Counted from the stretch's first letter, positions 11,918 to 24,245 are shown. The stretch is 64,000 bases of DNA from Trichoderma breve (GCF_028502605.1 NC_079233.1:1178001-1242000); one strand, 5' to 3'. Numbers and translations: made by a program. The notes: generated by a model not told the origin, from the sequence alone.

Positions 11918-13803
11918 TCGAAGCAACGGTTTCTGGCGGCCCCCGTCGCATGATGCGCTCGGCGCAATGGCCCCGATGCGCCTGCACATGCGCAACACCC
12001 CGTTTAGCGATCGCGACGACGACGACGATGATGATGACGACCTGGACCACAACCTGGACAACCAGAACGATATTTTGCAGAGGGCGATCCGCACGAGGCT
12101 CCCAACCGGCAGCATGAGCCCGGACAAGGTGAGGAGCCGGAGTCCAGAGGGAAACAGGAGCGGCACATTGCGACTCGAGGCACCGACCCCGCCCGTTCTC
12201 GAGAGAATACTGGAGTCGCCGCCGCCGACGGATAACTGTAAGTTGCGCCGCGCATTTTCCTTGCCTGCTGCTGCTGCCGCTGCCGCTGCTGCCTGCTCTG
12301 CCTGGCGCGGCCCATCTGCATCTGCGTCTTCGTCTTGGTATCATCAGACTTAGACTTGGCGCCTGACTGTGTTGTCTTTTTTATGATAGACATCCGCTTC
12401 GCCGTGCGCGCTGAAGTCCAGCAGCGAACCGAACCAATTGAAACTGCCATTGCTTTCATCCGTAAACGCTACGCCGCTCTCACTGCGTCATGGACGTCTA
12501 CCCTTTTCAGTGTGCTCCTTGCCGTCTGCAGCATCACAATGTTCAAGACGCTCATCCAGGAGCCTGCACCGCGGCCGGTCGGCGATCTCGTAAAGGTCGC
12601 TGGCATCGCGCGCTCCTTTGAGCCGCTCATTTACTATTCGGAGCATGCCATTACGCAAGTGCACGACTTGCAGGCCACCAGCGTCGCTGTCTGGGACCTT
12701 GGGGAGACGGTACGAACTAGTGGAATGAAAGATGCGTCGCTCATCGTTTCCGACCTCGACGCCCTCAGCGGCGCAATGAAGACACTTGCGACCGAGATGA
12801 CCAAGTTTTTTGCTGTTGTCGATGGTGACATTGACGGGTAAGTCAATGGATAGCAATCCCTCCCCCTCTCTTCTTCTTATCGTCTCATCTTTCTTTCATC
12901 CTTCCCCATCTCCCAATTGAGTCTTTCTTCCCTTCCCTTACTCCCCCTCGTGTGACCCTGGTGTGTCGAGAGAAGCAAACAGCAAAGGTTGACATGGGCG
13001 TTTGCGCCTCGTTGTACAACAGCATCCTCAATGTCATGGATTGGGCCAAGATGCATCTCAATCGCCTCCAGAGCGCCCCTTCTCCTTCCACCCTCTCCTC
13101 CGCTTACGATAACATCCACAATATGCTTTCTGAGGCTCATGTCCTCGAGGACGCCTCCGGTGCTCCCACGCCGATCGGCACGATTACTACGTACGTCTTT
13201 GGACTAAGCAACCCGCAGCGCGAGCAACGAATGGTCCAGCTACTGTTCAACGAATTCCTGTCGGTTCTCGAGGAAAGTGTTCGAGAGGAGCTTCGCTATA
13301 GCATGAATCTCTACGGTCTCTTCAACAGCATCGACCAGCACTTTCTCAACCTTGCGCGAACCGTCGCGCGTGAGACTTCCGCCCAGGAAGAGCTTCACAG
13401 CGACATGTTGGCCAGCTTGTGGGTGCGCATTCTGGGCACGCGCGCCGCCGAGTTGCGCAAGTTTGAACAGAACCGCGTGCTCCTGCGCGACGTGAGGGAA
13501 AAGACTGTCCGCAACAAGGGCATCCTGGTCAACCATCACAGCAAGCTCCTGTCGCTGCAGACTTCGCTCGAAGGGCTCCGCACCAAGCTCATCTCGCCGC
13601 TCGTCCGCGGCACCAATGCCACCATCCTGACTCTTGAAGACCAGATCGACAGCTTATCTGGCGTGAGGGATCATCTCTCAGAAATTCGACGCCAGCAGAA
13701 GGGAAAGGTCCTGGAAACGCTTTACGCCAGCGTGCCGAGCAAGCAGCAGCCTAGAAGTCTACGACTCGACGATGGCCGGGGCGACATCCTCAGAGATTCG
13801 TAA
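11718..13803 (+). CDS. Conserved-looking single-pass membrane protein with C-terminal helices, 582 aa
   Basis: Exons 11718-12237, 12390-12837 and 13023-13803. Introns are 152 nt (GTAAGT, ATAG) and 185 nt (GTAAGT, AACAG); the second acceptor is the only nearby one that keeps frame. Residues 1-175 are disordered, with DFETPASPLL and a run of Asp around residue 100. One transmembrane helix lies at about 205-228 (TSTLFSVLLAVCSITMF). The remaining 350 residues are helical and largely soluble, with heptad-like stretches near the C-terminus. I do not recognise a named family. A membrane-anchored helical scaffold (nuclear envelope or ER) is a guess from shape only. The start is chosen for its strong Kozak context. 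Confidence 0.75.
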
Positions 13804-15423
13804 TCCTCTCCCCCCATCTGTGTGTTTGTTTTGTTTTCTTGTCTTTTTTTCTAAAGGCGTCGAATCAATCATTCTGTTCTGGGGGAGGGGATATACAAAA
13901 CTTCTCTGCTATTTATCCTTTTTTATTTTATCTTCCATGTCAGGCACAACAGCATGGCCTCATCGCCAACAGCGTGGTGTGTTTATTTGGTCAGCGACAC
14001 ACTCTAGTGGAGTTACTGTTCTTCTTCTATTTTTAATTGTATCTGTTGTTTTGTATCGGTTTTAAGGCAACCAAAGGCATGGCTAGGCAAAGGACCAAAG
14101 GGTAAAGGGGGTGGCTAGCTTGGCAACCACCATTTTTACGGCGCTGCAACGGGGAACGGTAAGTATATACTATCATTTCCATCTGTCATTTCAAATCATG
14201 TTCTTTCTTTTGATTTTGGTGGTTTTTCATTTTCAAGGGGGGAGTGGCAGGAAATAAGGGAGCGCACATTTAGGTGAAAAGCCGGAACACCAAAAAAGTT
14301 TTTCACATAGATGTTCTTTTCTTCTTCATTCCTTTTTCTCTTCTTCTTTTCTTTCATCTTTTCTTCTCTCCTTTTCTCTTTCTTTCTTGTTTTTTTGCTT
14401 TATATCTGGGCGTGGATTGTTCTGTCTTTTCATATGGCGTTTTTTCTCTTTTTCTGTGAGTTTACCTGCAAGCCAAGCGAAATCCTTTCCTCTCCTTTCT
14501 TCCTTTCTCCTCAAAAACTCTCCTTACATCTATCTATCCATCTCCTGTTCTCACATATTGTAGTATCTCAAATGTACTCGGCATGTGTGGTATTCTGTGT
14601 ATTTCCAATATCGGTCAAAGGGCAGGGCGTTATTTTCATCTTCTTTGTCTTTCCTTTTTCATTTATTTTATAACTCGGTGCCAAGGTTCGCCTTTCTTAG
14701 ATGAAAATGTGAACGTTCTTGGTCGGGGCGCTGGGCTTGGTTGGGTATGTAACCAGTAGTTCTACCTCCTAGGTTTGGCAGTGTCAATTGAAAGCAATTT
14801 CGTATCTTTTAAAATATCTCGTCTATACAAGAACTCTTTTCTTGATCAAAGCATTCGTAAGTATTATTTATCAGGGCTTCTATAAAACCGGCTGTAACAA
14901 GATCATTCGAGTATTTGGATGAAAATGAGGTTCACAACTCCACACTTTGCTATTCACAGTTAACAAGGCACATACACACACAAGTTGTTTAAGAACATGT
15001 TATCTATTAGAAAATTCCTAGAATCCTATCCGTTTCAGCCCCTGCCTCCGTTATTTTTGCCAGTGAGAGTGGACCATGTTCATGGGGGTATAGCCCAGAG
15101 GCAGCCTTCATAAAACCCGCAACGCCATCCCGGTGAGCCTGATTTTTTGCCGGCGACGTTTTTTCGTCCCGGCCAGGGCAAGGCGGCTTTCCCGCATTCC
15201 GAAAATACCACCTTCCAAACCACACAACTTTTGTTCATCCTTGAGAAAAAATATAGCAAATAAGTCTATCCTTACATGATGCAATAGACTGGGCAACCGT
15301 GGCTATCATATTGCATCCCACGTAATCATTCGGTGACTTTTGAGTCCATCTCGCACCGTAGTCAAATTTTTAAACGACAAAGGAAACGATGTTGCGTGTC
15401 AAAGGCGGCAAGACCGGCTCTAC
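13804..15423. other. Convergent 3' regions
   Basis: This lies between the membrane-protein gene (plus) and PAB1 (minus), so both 3' UTRs end here. Around 14290-14460 the top strand is an extended T/C-rich tract that keeps frames open without encoding anything credible. No gene was recognised. Confidence 0.5.
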
Positions 15424-17728
15424 CTAAGCCTTGGTCTCCTCCTCCTTCTTCTCGGTACCAGTAGCCTGGGACTTGACGTATTCGTCGTAGACGGCCAGCG
15501 CCTCGTCAACCTTGGCCTTCAAGGCAGCTTCATCCTCAATGCTAAGGTGAAAAAGTCAGTATTACAAATTCGTCTGAAAGAAAAAAAGGGGGGGAGGAAG
15601 CTTACAGGTTGACAAGCTCGGAGTTGTCCATCTCCAAGAGCATACCAGTGATCTTGCCAGCAAGTTCAGAGTTGATGGCCTGAATCTTGGGGAAGATCAA
15701 CTCTCCAAGAATCTGCTTCTGCTGGGCAGGCTGGGCCGCAGCGAGCTGAGACTGGAGCAGAGAGGAAGTGTTGTTGTCGCGAGCAGGCTGGTTAGGGAAG
15801 TTGCCGTTGCGACCAGCGTTGTTGTTACCGCCGTTGTTGTTGCGGCCCATGTTCTGGCGGTTGTTGGGGGGGTAGCCAGGCATTCCACCCTGGACATTAG
15901 GAGGCATGCCGGCGATGTTACCACGACCACCCTGAGGAGCGCCACCACGGCCTCCAGCAAGAGCGGCGGCCTGCTGCTGAGCCTGCTGCATGGCAGCCAT
16001 GAACTGAGGAGTTCCGGGCTGTCCAAACTGAGGAGGGAACTGGCCGGGGATGCCGTACATGTTGGGGGGGATTCCCTGGGGAACGTTGCGGCCACCCTGC
16101 TGGGGGTATCCGGGGAACTGGCCAGGGCGACCTCCCTGAACGTTGGGAAGAGGCATTCCAGGCTGGGGGAAAGGCATGCCACGGCCACCCTGGGGGATGA
16201 AGCCTGGCTGCTGGCCAGGAGCATAGAAAACGGGGGGCTGCATGTACTGCTGCGGCATACCAGCTGCCGCTGCGGCCTGCTGCATCCGCAGTTGGTTGCG
16301 AGCCTGGATACTAGCCTCAAGCTGGCTCTTGCGGACGTCCTTGCGCTGGGCGAGGGCAACGTACAGAGGCTTGTTGTTGATCATCCTCTGGTTCATCTCG
16401 GCAACAGCCTTGGTGGCATCATCGGGGTTGCTGAAGCAGACGAAGCCGAAGCCCTTGCTCTTACCAAGCTTCTTGTCGCCCTTCTTTTCGGCCTTCTTCT
16501 CGGCGCTCTCAGCAGACTCGGCCTCGTTCTCGGGCTCCTTCTGGTTCTCCTTGTCCTTCTCCTGGTCCTTGACCTCCTCGTCGCCCTCCTGAGGGGTGTC
16601 CCTCATGACCTTGGCAGAGGTGATGGGGCCAAACTCGGCGAACATCTGTCGGAGCTTCTCATCGTCAACGTCGTCATCAAGGTTCTTGATGTACAGGTTG
16701 ACACCCTGGTACTTATTGGCCTTCTCAAGGCGCGCGGCCTCATAAGACTTTCGCAGCTCCTCTTCACGCTCATGCTTCTTCTGGGCACGGCCAACATAGA
16801 GCTCCTGGCCGCGGAAGTCCTTGCCGTTGAGGTCCTCAACAGCCTTGTAGGCAGCCTCGTGGGTGGTGAAGTTGACAAAACCGAAACCGCGAGGCTTGCC
16901 CTCCTGGTCGCGGGCCAGAGAAGATGAGGTAACATCGCCAAACTTCTCAAACAGCTCACGGAACTCGTCGTCGGTGACATCAGGTCCAATGTTCTTCACG
17001 TAAACGTTGGTGAAGTTGGCCTTCATCTCCTCGAACTTGCTCTGGCGGTCCTTCTTGGGGATGTGGTAGCCGACGTAGACCTTCTTCTCGTTGAGTAGCA
17101 TGCCGTTGACATGCTTGATGGCCTGAGCAGCAGCCTCATCGGTCTCGTAGTGGACGAAACCGTAACCCTTGGAGTTTCCGTTCTCATCCTGGGCGACCTT
17201 GCAGCTGAGAATGTTGCCGAAGGCAGCAAAGGTGTCGTGGAGAGCCTTGTTATCAATGGCAACGTCCAAGTTCTTGATGAACACATTGCCCTGGCCAGTC
17301 TTGCGCAGAGCGGGGTCACGCTGGGACCACATGATACGGCAAGGGCGGCCCTTGATGAGGGTGTAGTTGAGCTCCTCCAGAGCCTTCTCGCCATCGGGGG
17401 TGGAGTTGTAGTTCACATAGGCGTAGCCAAGAGAGCGGCGGGTGACAGCGTCACGGCAGACACGGATGGAAGCAACAGCTCCAATCTGAGAGAAGAGCTC
17501 AAAGAGCATGGCCTCGGTGACGGAGGGGTCAAGCTCTCCAACGTAGAGAGAGGCCGAGTTCTGGGGGTGAGGAGCGGTGGTGGGGGTAGGAGCAGAGGCA
17601 TCCTCAGCACCAGCGCTGACGGCAGTGTCGACGGCAGGAGCCTTGACATCGCCGCTGCCATTGAGGGATGTGTTGTTGAGATCGCTGGCGAGCTGGTCAA
17701 CAGCGTTCGAGGTGGTGTTGGCGGCCAT
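15424..17728 (-). CDS. PAB1: Polyadenylate-binding protein
   Basis: Two coding exons on the minus strand, 17728-15606 and 15541-15424, encode 746 residues. Four RRMs start at about residues 60, 148, 241 and 344, with RNP1 sequences such as [23 protein letters not shown] and KGFGFVCF. A Gly/Pro/Gln-rich linker and a C-terminal MLLE domain ([15 protein letters not shown]) follow. It binds mRNA poly(A) tails and links them to translation initiation and deadenylation. RRM4 carries a charged Glu/Lys insert of about 45 residues (378-422), a feature also known in filamentous fungal PABPs. The 64-nt intron splits the MLLE domain, and its GTAAGC donor overlaps a TAA, so unspliced mRNA would give a truncated MLLE. 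A leader intron and A-rich leader tracts are listed separately. Confidence 0.96.
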
Positions 17729-17764
17729 TTCGTCGGTTGACTAAATCACGGGTATCAAACAAGG

Positions 17765-17868
17765 CTGCAAAGAGACAGGGTCAGCGGCTGAAAGGAGGAG
17801 GAAGAGAGCAACGTGGTTCGCTGGGAGAACTCTGCCAGCAGAATACCCGGAAATCAGCATAGACTTAC
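17765..17868 (-). other. Putative intron in PAB1 5' UTR
   Basis: On the minus strand a perfect GTAAGT donor (17868-17863) precedes a GCTGACCCTGTCTCTTTGCAG acceptor region, with branch-like CTGAC, ending at 17765, 36 nt before the ATG codon. The 104-nt length fits the other introns in this window. This is inferred from signals only. Confidence 0.6.
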
Positions 17869-17982
17869 TGATTCAGGAAGAGAATGAGAAAGAGGAGTGC
17901 TCGGCGAGTCAGAATAGACAATCTGCAGGCTGAGCGACTTGGTGATAGAGGCAACTGGGGTGAGTTGTCTCAAAGGATATGA

Positions 17983-18098
17983 TTGTTTTGTTTTTTTGTT
18001 TTGTTTTCTGCGGTGACTGCTCGTCGACGTCGCGGGGGGACTTGAAAGTGGCGGGTAGGGTTTTTTGGATTTTTCAAATTTTTTTGGTTTTCTTGATT
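17983..18098 (-). promoter_or_regulatory. A-rich tracts in PAB1 leader
   Basis: Read in the mRNA sense, two A-rich oligonucleotide tracts lie upstream of the leader intron: 18008-17983 (runs of 4-7 A broken by single C) and 18098-18061 (runs of 3-7 A). In animals PABP binds an A-rich element in its own 5' UTR and represses its translation. The same autoregulation is inferred here. The transcription start is not known, so part of this could be promoter DNA. Confidence 0.45.
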
Positions 18099-19057
18099 GA
18101 AAAGAAAAGAGCAAGAACAGAGAACTAGGTCGAAGACCGTACCTCTGAACTAACCTGCCTTTTATGGGTTTGTGTTGTTTGGGATAAAGTTGGGCGTTGT
18201 GTGGAAGAAGAGGAAAAAAAGAGATTTTTCAACCACTTGACATTTTTTTTTTCGCTGGGCTGCTAAACCTGTCTAGCGGTGGAGTGACCTTCCGTGCCTC
18301 CTTAGCGGCGAGTTGTGACTTCCTACCAGATTTATTAGGGTATCACAGTCCGGCACAGTGCAGGACACTGCCGGAGCTGCCACTAAAGCAACCTAACAAA
18401 GAGCCAAAAGGTACCAGCTGCCGTGCATGGCAAAGTAGCCGATAGCAGAAACTTCCGCGCTTTGTGCATCTCTTTGTTAGAGAAAAACCGGCAACCCCGC
18501 CTCAGCCAAGTCTCGAGGCTAACAACCGGCCTATCTGAAAGAGGGTGTGATGCAAAGTCTGCTCTTTGAAAATTCTGAGAGGCGGTGGCAGAAGCCTGTT
18601 CTCGTGCTCATGCCTTTGTCTCTGCTAGTTGCAGCCGCAAGTGGCCACCGGGAAATGCAAAGTCTGAATGAGTTGGAATTTGCCTTTTGGTGCTACTTGC
18701 ACGCCTTTGTTTTTGCTCCCCACGAAACAAGGGTAACAGTGGACTCTCATCCGCCTTCACACTGTGTTGGTGGGATGTCAAAGGCGGTGACCCTGATTGC
18801 GGAACTCGTCTTATCTTATCAGCACGCGACACTAGCCCGCCGGATGTTGCCCCACCAGTGATGATGCTATGCTATGGGCAGCCTGCAGCAGAACGTATCC
18901 AGGTTGATGACTGATGAAAGCTTCAGGGCTGAATCTTCTAGAATCGCCACAACAACCGCAACACCACAGAAGCATCGTACAAGGTGTCTGTGTGGCATCT
19001 ATATCCGTGTTCACTTAATGTCTGTGTGTAGCTACTAGCAAAGCCCAAGCCGCCGCC

Positions 19058-22000
19058 ATGTTCTCAACCTTCACAGGCAACTCGAGGCGGCCGAGAAACG
19101 TGAACCTAAGTGGACAAGCCAGCAACCCGTTCTCCAACACATCATGGACGCCCTCGGCCGTTTCGAACGCTACAAAGACCGTATCGGATGCCCAGGCCGA
19201 CAGAGAAAAGCGACAGGCCGAGAGGCGACGTTTGAAGGCGGCATCGCAGATACAGAGAACATGGCGAGGATATAGATCGCGGTCTACTTTGAGGGACCAG
19301 CATAGGCATGACTTTGATCTCATCTATCAGTCTCTACCAGATAGCGATGCTTCTCAGAGGATATATGCTTCTTTTCCTCTCCTATTATCCTTCTTCTCCT
19401 CCAACCGAGCCGGCGACATGCAACGTCTGTCTTTATTCGTCAACGACTGTAATAGTATATCTCTACAGCAATTCAGCGACGCCAGCCGTCATCCTTCTCG
19501 CCTTCAAAAGTTAATGGTAAAGCTTGTGCAAGCTTTGGGTGTTTCAGTTTCCACAGAGTATGTTTATAATTGCCCCTCCGAGAGACATACAATGAGCGAA
19601 AAGCTTGCAAAACATCACAGACGTGCTAACTTGGCTCGCTTAGCAATACGCCATTGGAACTACAATATCTCCTACTCCTGATCAACCACCTGGCCACCAA
19701 CTTCCCTTTCACGATTCTTGGATCGGTCGACGAATACTATACGGCGTTAGCCAAGTTTTGCCAAACAAGGCACAGTCAAGAATGGGTGGAAATAGTGGTC
19801 AAATCTCTCTCGGCACCATTGGATGCAAGCGCAGGAAACAGTATGTTGTCCTATTGTAGCTTCAGTTCTTTCATGTGTAGCATGTGACCGGTTACTAACT
19901 CGCCTGTACACAGATTCGAATGCATATAGGGCGTTGGCGCTTCGATTTTTAACAATCCAAGATATCCATCTCTTTGAGGAAAACATTGACCGGATGGCCC
20001 AAAGCATCGACACGGAGAAGCTCGCAAGGGAGATACTGGATTCGTACAACTATAAATCCGACACCTTGCCCGAAAAAGATCGCCTTTTCTGGCTCTTGGC
20101 TCATTATATTGATTTAAGCAGAGCTCAGAAGAGCTCAACTCAAAACCTGGTTCATCTGAAGGTCATTTTTACACAGCTATCTGCTTTGTCATCCGATATC
20201 AGTATTCGAATAAACCCCGACGCCCCGGCTACTGGGCCTCTTGTATTCCCCTCCTCATCTTACGTTTCCCGTCAACTATTGTGGCTCGTTGACAATCATG
20301 GCATTTCCAATCTGCTACATGACTTCTCCACCAGCCTGGCACAGTCTACAACCCAAGAGCTCGAAGGAAGTGAGCTCCTTGCTGGTTATATCTTGGCTTT
20401 GCTTCAGAGCTTCCCCAGCAGAGCCGACGATACGCGCATGAGGCTGTTTCTCGAGGAGATACCTGCTGCAGAGGGGCAGGTCCCCATTGTCAAGTACCTC
20501 TGGCAGATGATGACCAAGACCTCGGTGTTCCAAAAACTAAGGACAGAGTCTGAGCGACCAGCGAAAATACTCCACAGATACTTCTATGGCAATTCAGCTC
20601 AGCCCTCGTCGCATACAGAAGAGCAAGAGTGGAGAATTATTCTGCTATTCTTGGAGCTTTACACTTTCATCTTAAGGATCAGCGATGACGAAGACTTTTT
20701 AAGTGGCATTTATCCCAAGGTTATTAGTAGCGATGTACCAAAGTCACGCACTCGATCATGCAGCTTGGCATTGAAAGATGTTGAGGCCCTCATCACTTTC
20801 CTCAAAAATACTGCATTTGCTCTGCATTATAGTGTTCAAGAGATCACCCAGACTCAAGCAGCTCTTGAGGCATCAACAAAATCCCGGTTAGACTCATACT
20901 GGGGAGACTCGTCAAGAAACGCAGAGGAACCCAGGGGCTCCAGCAAGAGTTCAGCCTCAGATGTCTCCACCAAACTCGATCTAGAGAGCCTTCGCGCCAT
21001 CATTACAACGACACTAAAAATGCTCTACGAGAGAGACTCGAGGAAGCATTTTCTGTCGGCAGATCACTGGCTTATGACGAGCAAACTGGAGAAGGAAGAC
21101 TTCATTGGAGCCGTCATAGCAGAAGAAGAGAGGCAGATTCAAGAACAGGCTGATGATAGTGACATGGAGGCGGATGACAGTCAAGAGCCTTCGTTTGATG
21201 ACGGTTACGGACTGCATTCCACTTTTGCCGCGCAACGGCTTTCTCGTAATGTCAGACTGGAGAGGATCAAGGCTAACCAGATGCGCGCCCAAAGGGAACG
21301 ACGACTCGCCGAGATGGGACCTAAACTGGAGGTATTAAAACACATCCCATTTGTTGTTCCGTTTGAGACACGAGTGATGATATTCCGACAATTTGTCAAC
21401 CTCGACAGAATCCGCAGGGGCGGGAATCATGTGATGTTGATGGCTCCTGTGGGAAGGCATCACGCAAAAATCCGTCGCGGCCAGCTGTTTGAGGATGCAT
21501 TTGAGCAGTTTTACCAGCTAGGAGAAGGCCTCAAGGACCCCATCCAGATCACTTTTGTCGACCAATTCGATACCCCTGAAGCCGGTATCGATGGTGGCGG
21601 TGTTACCAAAGAATTTTTAACGAGCGTTACGTCAGAAGCCTTTGGAAACGGGGCTGGGGGACTGGGAATGTTCACATCCAGTGGTAAAGAACTGCTGTAT
21701 CCTAATCCCACGGCTATGGATGTGCTTCGCGAATCACTGCGAAAGCAAGGGTTTTCGGAATCCGATCCTGAGTGGAGGGAGGCGGTGTCTGGTCTGCTCA
21801 GACGATATGAATTTCTCGGCCGCATTGTGGGAAAATGCATGTATGAAGGCATTCTCGTCGATCTTGCGTTTGCCGGGTTTTTCCTCTTAAAATGGCCGTC
21901 ACCCAGTCGAAAAGAAGAGAACAGTTACAAGGGCAGTGTAAACGATCTTCAAGACATGGACGAAGAGCTATACAGGGGCCTCCTTCACCTCAAAAACTAT

Positions 22001-22654
22001 TCCGGGGATGTTTCGGCCCTGGGGCTTGACTTTACAATAACGGATCAGATCTCGGCACCGGGCGATCCTGTTGAGATTGTCACAAGGAAGTTGGTACCTG
22101 GTGGTGATGAGATGGTGGTTACCAACGACAATCGCCTACTATACATATCATACGCAGCTCGCCACCGCCTGGTCGTGCAGCCGGCTCCCCAGACGACTGC
22201 TTTCCTGCGCGGACTTCGCGAGATTATCCGGCCGTCGTGGCTGTCGATGTTTAACCAGTCTGAGTTACAGCGCTTGGTTGGCGGCGACTCGTTGGCAATT
22301 GACGTTGACAACCTACGCCAAAACACAGTCTACAGCGGCCTTTATACCATAGGCGATGATGGAGAGGAACACCCCACGATCAAGATGTTCTGGAACGTTA
22401 TGAACGGCTTCACAGACGCTCAGAGGCGCGATGTTCTCAAATACGTCACGTCGACTCCAAGAGCACCGCTGCTTGGCTTTGCGCAACTGAATCCAAAGTT
22501 TGCCATCCGTGATGGAAGCTCGGACCAGGAACGACTACCCAGCGCGAGTACGTGTGTTAATTTGTTAAAGCTGCCGATTTACAAGTCGGAGTCGACTTTA
22601 CGAAAGAAATTGCTCTACGCGATAACGGCAGGGGCCGGGTTTGATTTGAGTTAG
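19058..22654 (+). CDS. HUL5: HECT-type E3 ubiquitin ligase, HUL5/UBE3C class
   Basis: Exons 19058-19557, 19644-19840 and 19914-22654 encode 1145 residues. Introns are 86 and 73 nt with GCTAAC and ACTAAC branch sites. An IQ motif sits at about residues 62-76 (AASQIQRTWRGYRSR), the hallmark N-terminal feature of the UBE3C/Hul5 family. The HECT domain occupies the last 400 residues (FVDQFDTPEAGIDGGGVTKE, then EFLGRIVGKCMYEG) and ends with the catalytic cysteine in PSASTCVNLLKLP, Cys1113. The family extends ubiquitin chains on proteasome-bound and misfolded proteins, and proteasome subunit RPN7 is encoded elsewhere in the window. Length matches the family. The start has a GCCGCCATG context. Confidence 0.93.
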
Positions 22655-24245
22655 ACTTTTAGGGCTAGGTCATCTTTTTCGATAGACGGGAGACAGAGTT
22701 GGATTGCAAGGAGTCGGTGTATGGCTTGTATATGAACTGCATTATTAGAATAGGATCACTCTGGATAATGTCGCGCTCTTGCTGTGACTTGCCATTGATT
22801 GCCTTGTCAGGTAAACCTCCTGCTATGGCGGGTGGTGTACATGATACCTAGAGATCTTCACGGCCATCAACTTCAGTCAACCTGATATCAAGATTGTTGT
22901 TATGATGCTGACGTATGTTGAACGAAATAAGCATGAACTGGTTCATCAAGTCCAGGGTGGGATGGTGAAATGAACGGATGTGATAGTCAGCATGATGGAC
23001 CCGTGACGTTATGAGATCGTCTGGATGCACTCTGGATCCCTGTTTCGATACTTTAGATTATTACGAGACATGATAAATGCGCTAGAGACAAGATTCTTCA
23101 CCCTTTTCCTGGTCAAAATGACTGTTTCAAAAATAATAGATGTTGATTGTTTACCATCACGTATCTAAGTTTCTTGTAGTCGAATTCGGCTTCGAGGCTA
23201 CCCTGTACCTCGGGATTGAATATCCGGATTTTAGTTGGCACCCCGACCTGATAGCTGTGCATGTATGATTATAGGGAAATAGCTGAATACAGCAAATATT
23301 TAATGAACGGATTACATCACTGGTAATAGTCTCGGCTTAAACTTGTTCTGTCTTGAATAGGCTGCAGACCGCATCTTGCGGACCGCGGCTAAGACAGACG
23401 GTCCGCCTTGTTTCGAGCGAGGTACAAGCGGGTTCTGGAACTTGTAACCTTGGAACAGCTCAGAGCTTTACACGGGTAAGTCAACCCAGCACGGTCATGC
23501 GTCACATGCCACAATGCCAGCTCACCACGCATCTTGGGTTTGCAATACGGAGGTACCCTGATAGGAATTATTGATACTACTATCTGGACTATTGTATCAT
23601 TAAGATTAAACGTCAATCGTCTTATTCGGGAGCTTGTCATCCCCGCCATGGGTCGTTCCGATCGGTACGTGGGTACCTCAGGCAGCTCTGCGAAGCTGCA
23701 GGATATAAGACTAGCCGCACAGCTTTAAACGTACAATACCGCCGATATCGAAGCCGGTGGGCTTAATTTGTGAGAATTTTTACCCTGGGTTTCACTAAGA
23801 GAGCATGGTATCTGCGGCATCGGTCAGCATTCAGCATCATGATGGGAAGATACTTCAAATCGTAGACATAATAAATATTGAAATCATATCATCAAATGAC
23901 TTTCTGGGGTCGGTTATTACAGGCTTGTGACAGCAGCGAAACTCTGGAGGAAAAAGTACCTAAGAGCTACTTCATAAGCCGAGATTAACCACCAGCTCGC
24001 GGCCCGGGATCCCATTACCCCAAGTATCCTTCAGGTACAGGGCCCCTCCGGCTGCAATCGGCTATATGAGTCCGGGTATCAGGTCGGACCTTGGTAGCCA
24101 ATCGCTGGGCAGATAATAGTAACTCGGCGCCGGTCCTTGACGTCGATGTCGCAGCTTTTCTTCCCGGCCAGCTTCTTCCACTCTTTCGCCAATTGCTTGC
24201 CTTTGGAGCTGCGAGTAATTCTAAGAGTCCAGTCCAGTCACCACA
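22655..24245. other. Intergenic: HUL5 3' end and ETF-QO promoter
   Basis: There is no gene with support. The middle (23000-23900) is AT-richer than the flanking genes. A CGG/CCG-rich inverted repeat at 23378-23406 is listed separately, and one CCTCGG hexamer (the FarA/FarB fatty-acid-response core) lies at 23208-23213, about 1 kb upstream of the ETF-QO start; a single copy is weak evidence. Confidence 0.45.
23378..23406. repeat. Perfect 8-bp inverted repeat with CGG/CCG half-sites
   Basis: GCGGACCG at 23378-23385 pairs exactly with CGGTCCGC at 23399-23406 across a 13-nt spacer. Each arm contains CGG-N-CCG, the inverted half-site arrangement typical of Zn(II)2Cys6 binuclear-cluster factors. 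It sits 840 bases upstream of the ETF-QO start. The function is inferred only. Confidence 0.4.

Larger units (their letters stand above)
17729..19057. other. Divergent promoter region PAB1 / HUL5
   Basis: This 1.3 kb region is shared upstream by PAB1 (minus) and the HECT ligase (plus). The PAB1-proximal part holds its leader intron and A-rich tracts. The HUL5-proximal part, 18300-19057, shows no feature I can name apart from a consensus-like GCCGCCATG start context at 19052-19060. Confidence 0.6.

Noticed and set aside
15081..15160. A tRNA-like start (GGGGGTATAGCCCAGAGG) suggesting an A-box
   Set aside because: There is no B-box (GGTTCGANNCC) downstream and no cloverleaf could be drawn.
16292..17740. 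Long plus-strand frames antisense to PAB1
   Set aside because: These are shadows of the codon-biased PAB1 gene, Leu/Val-rich with no domain.
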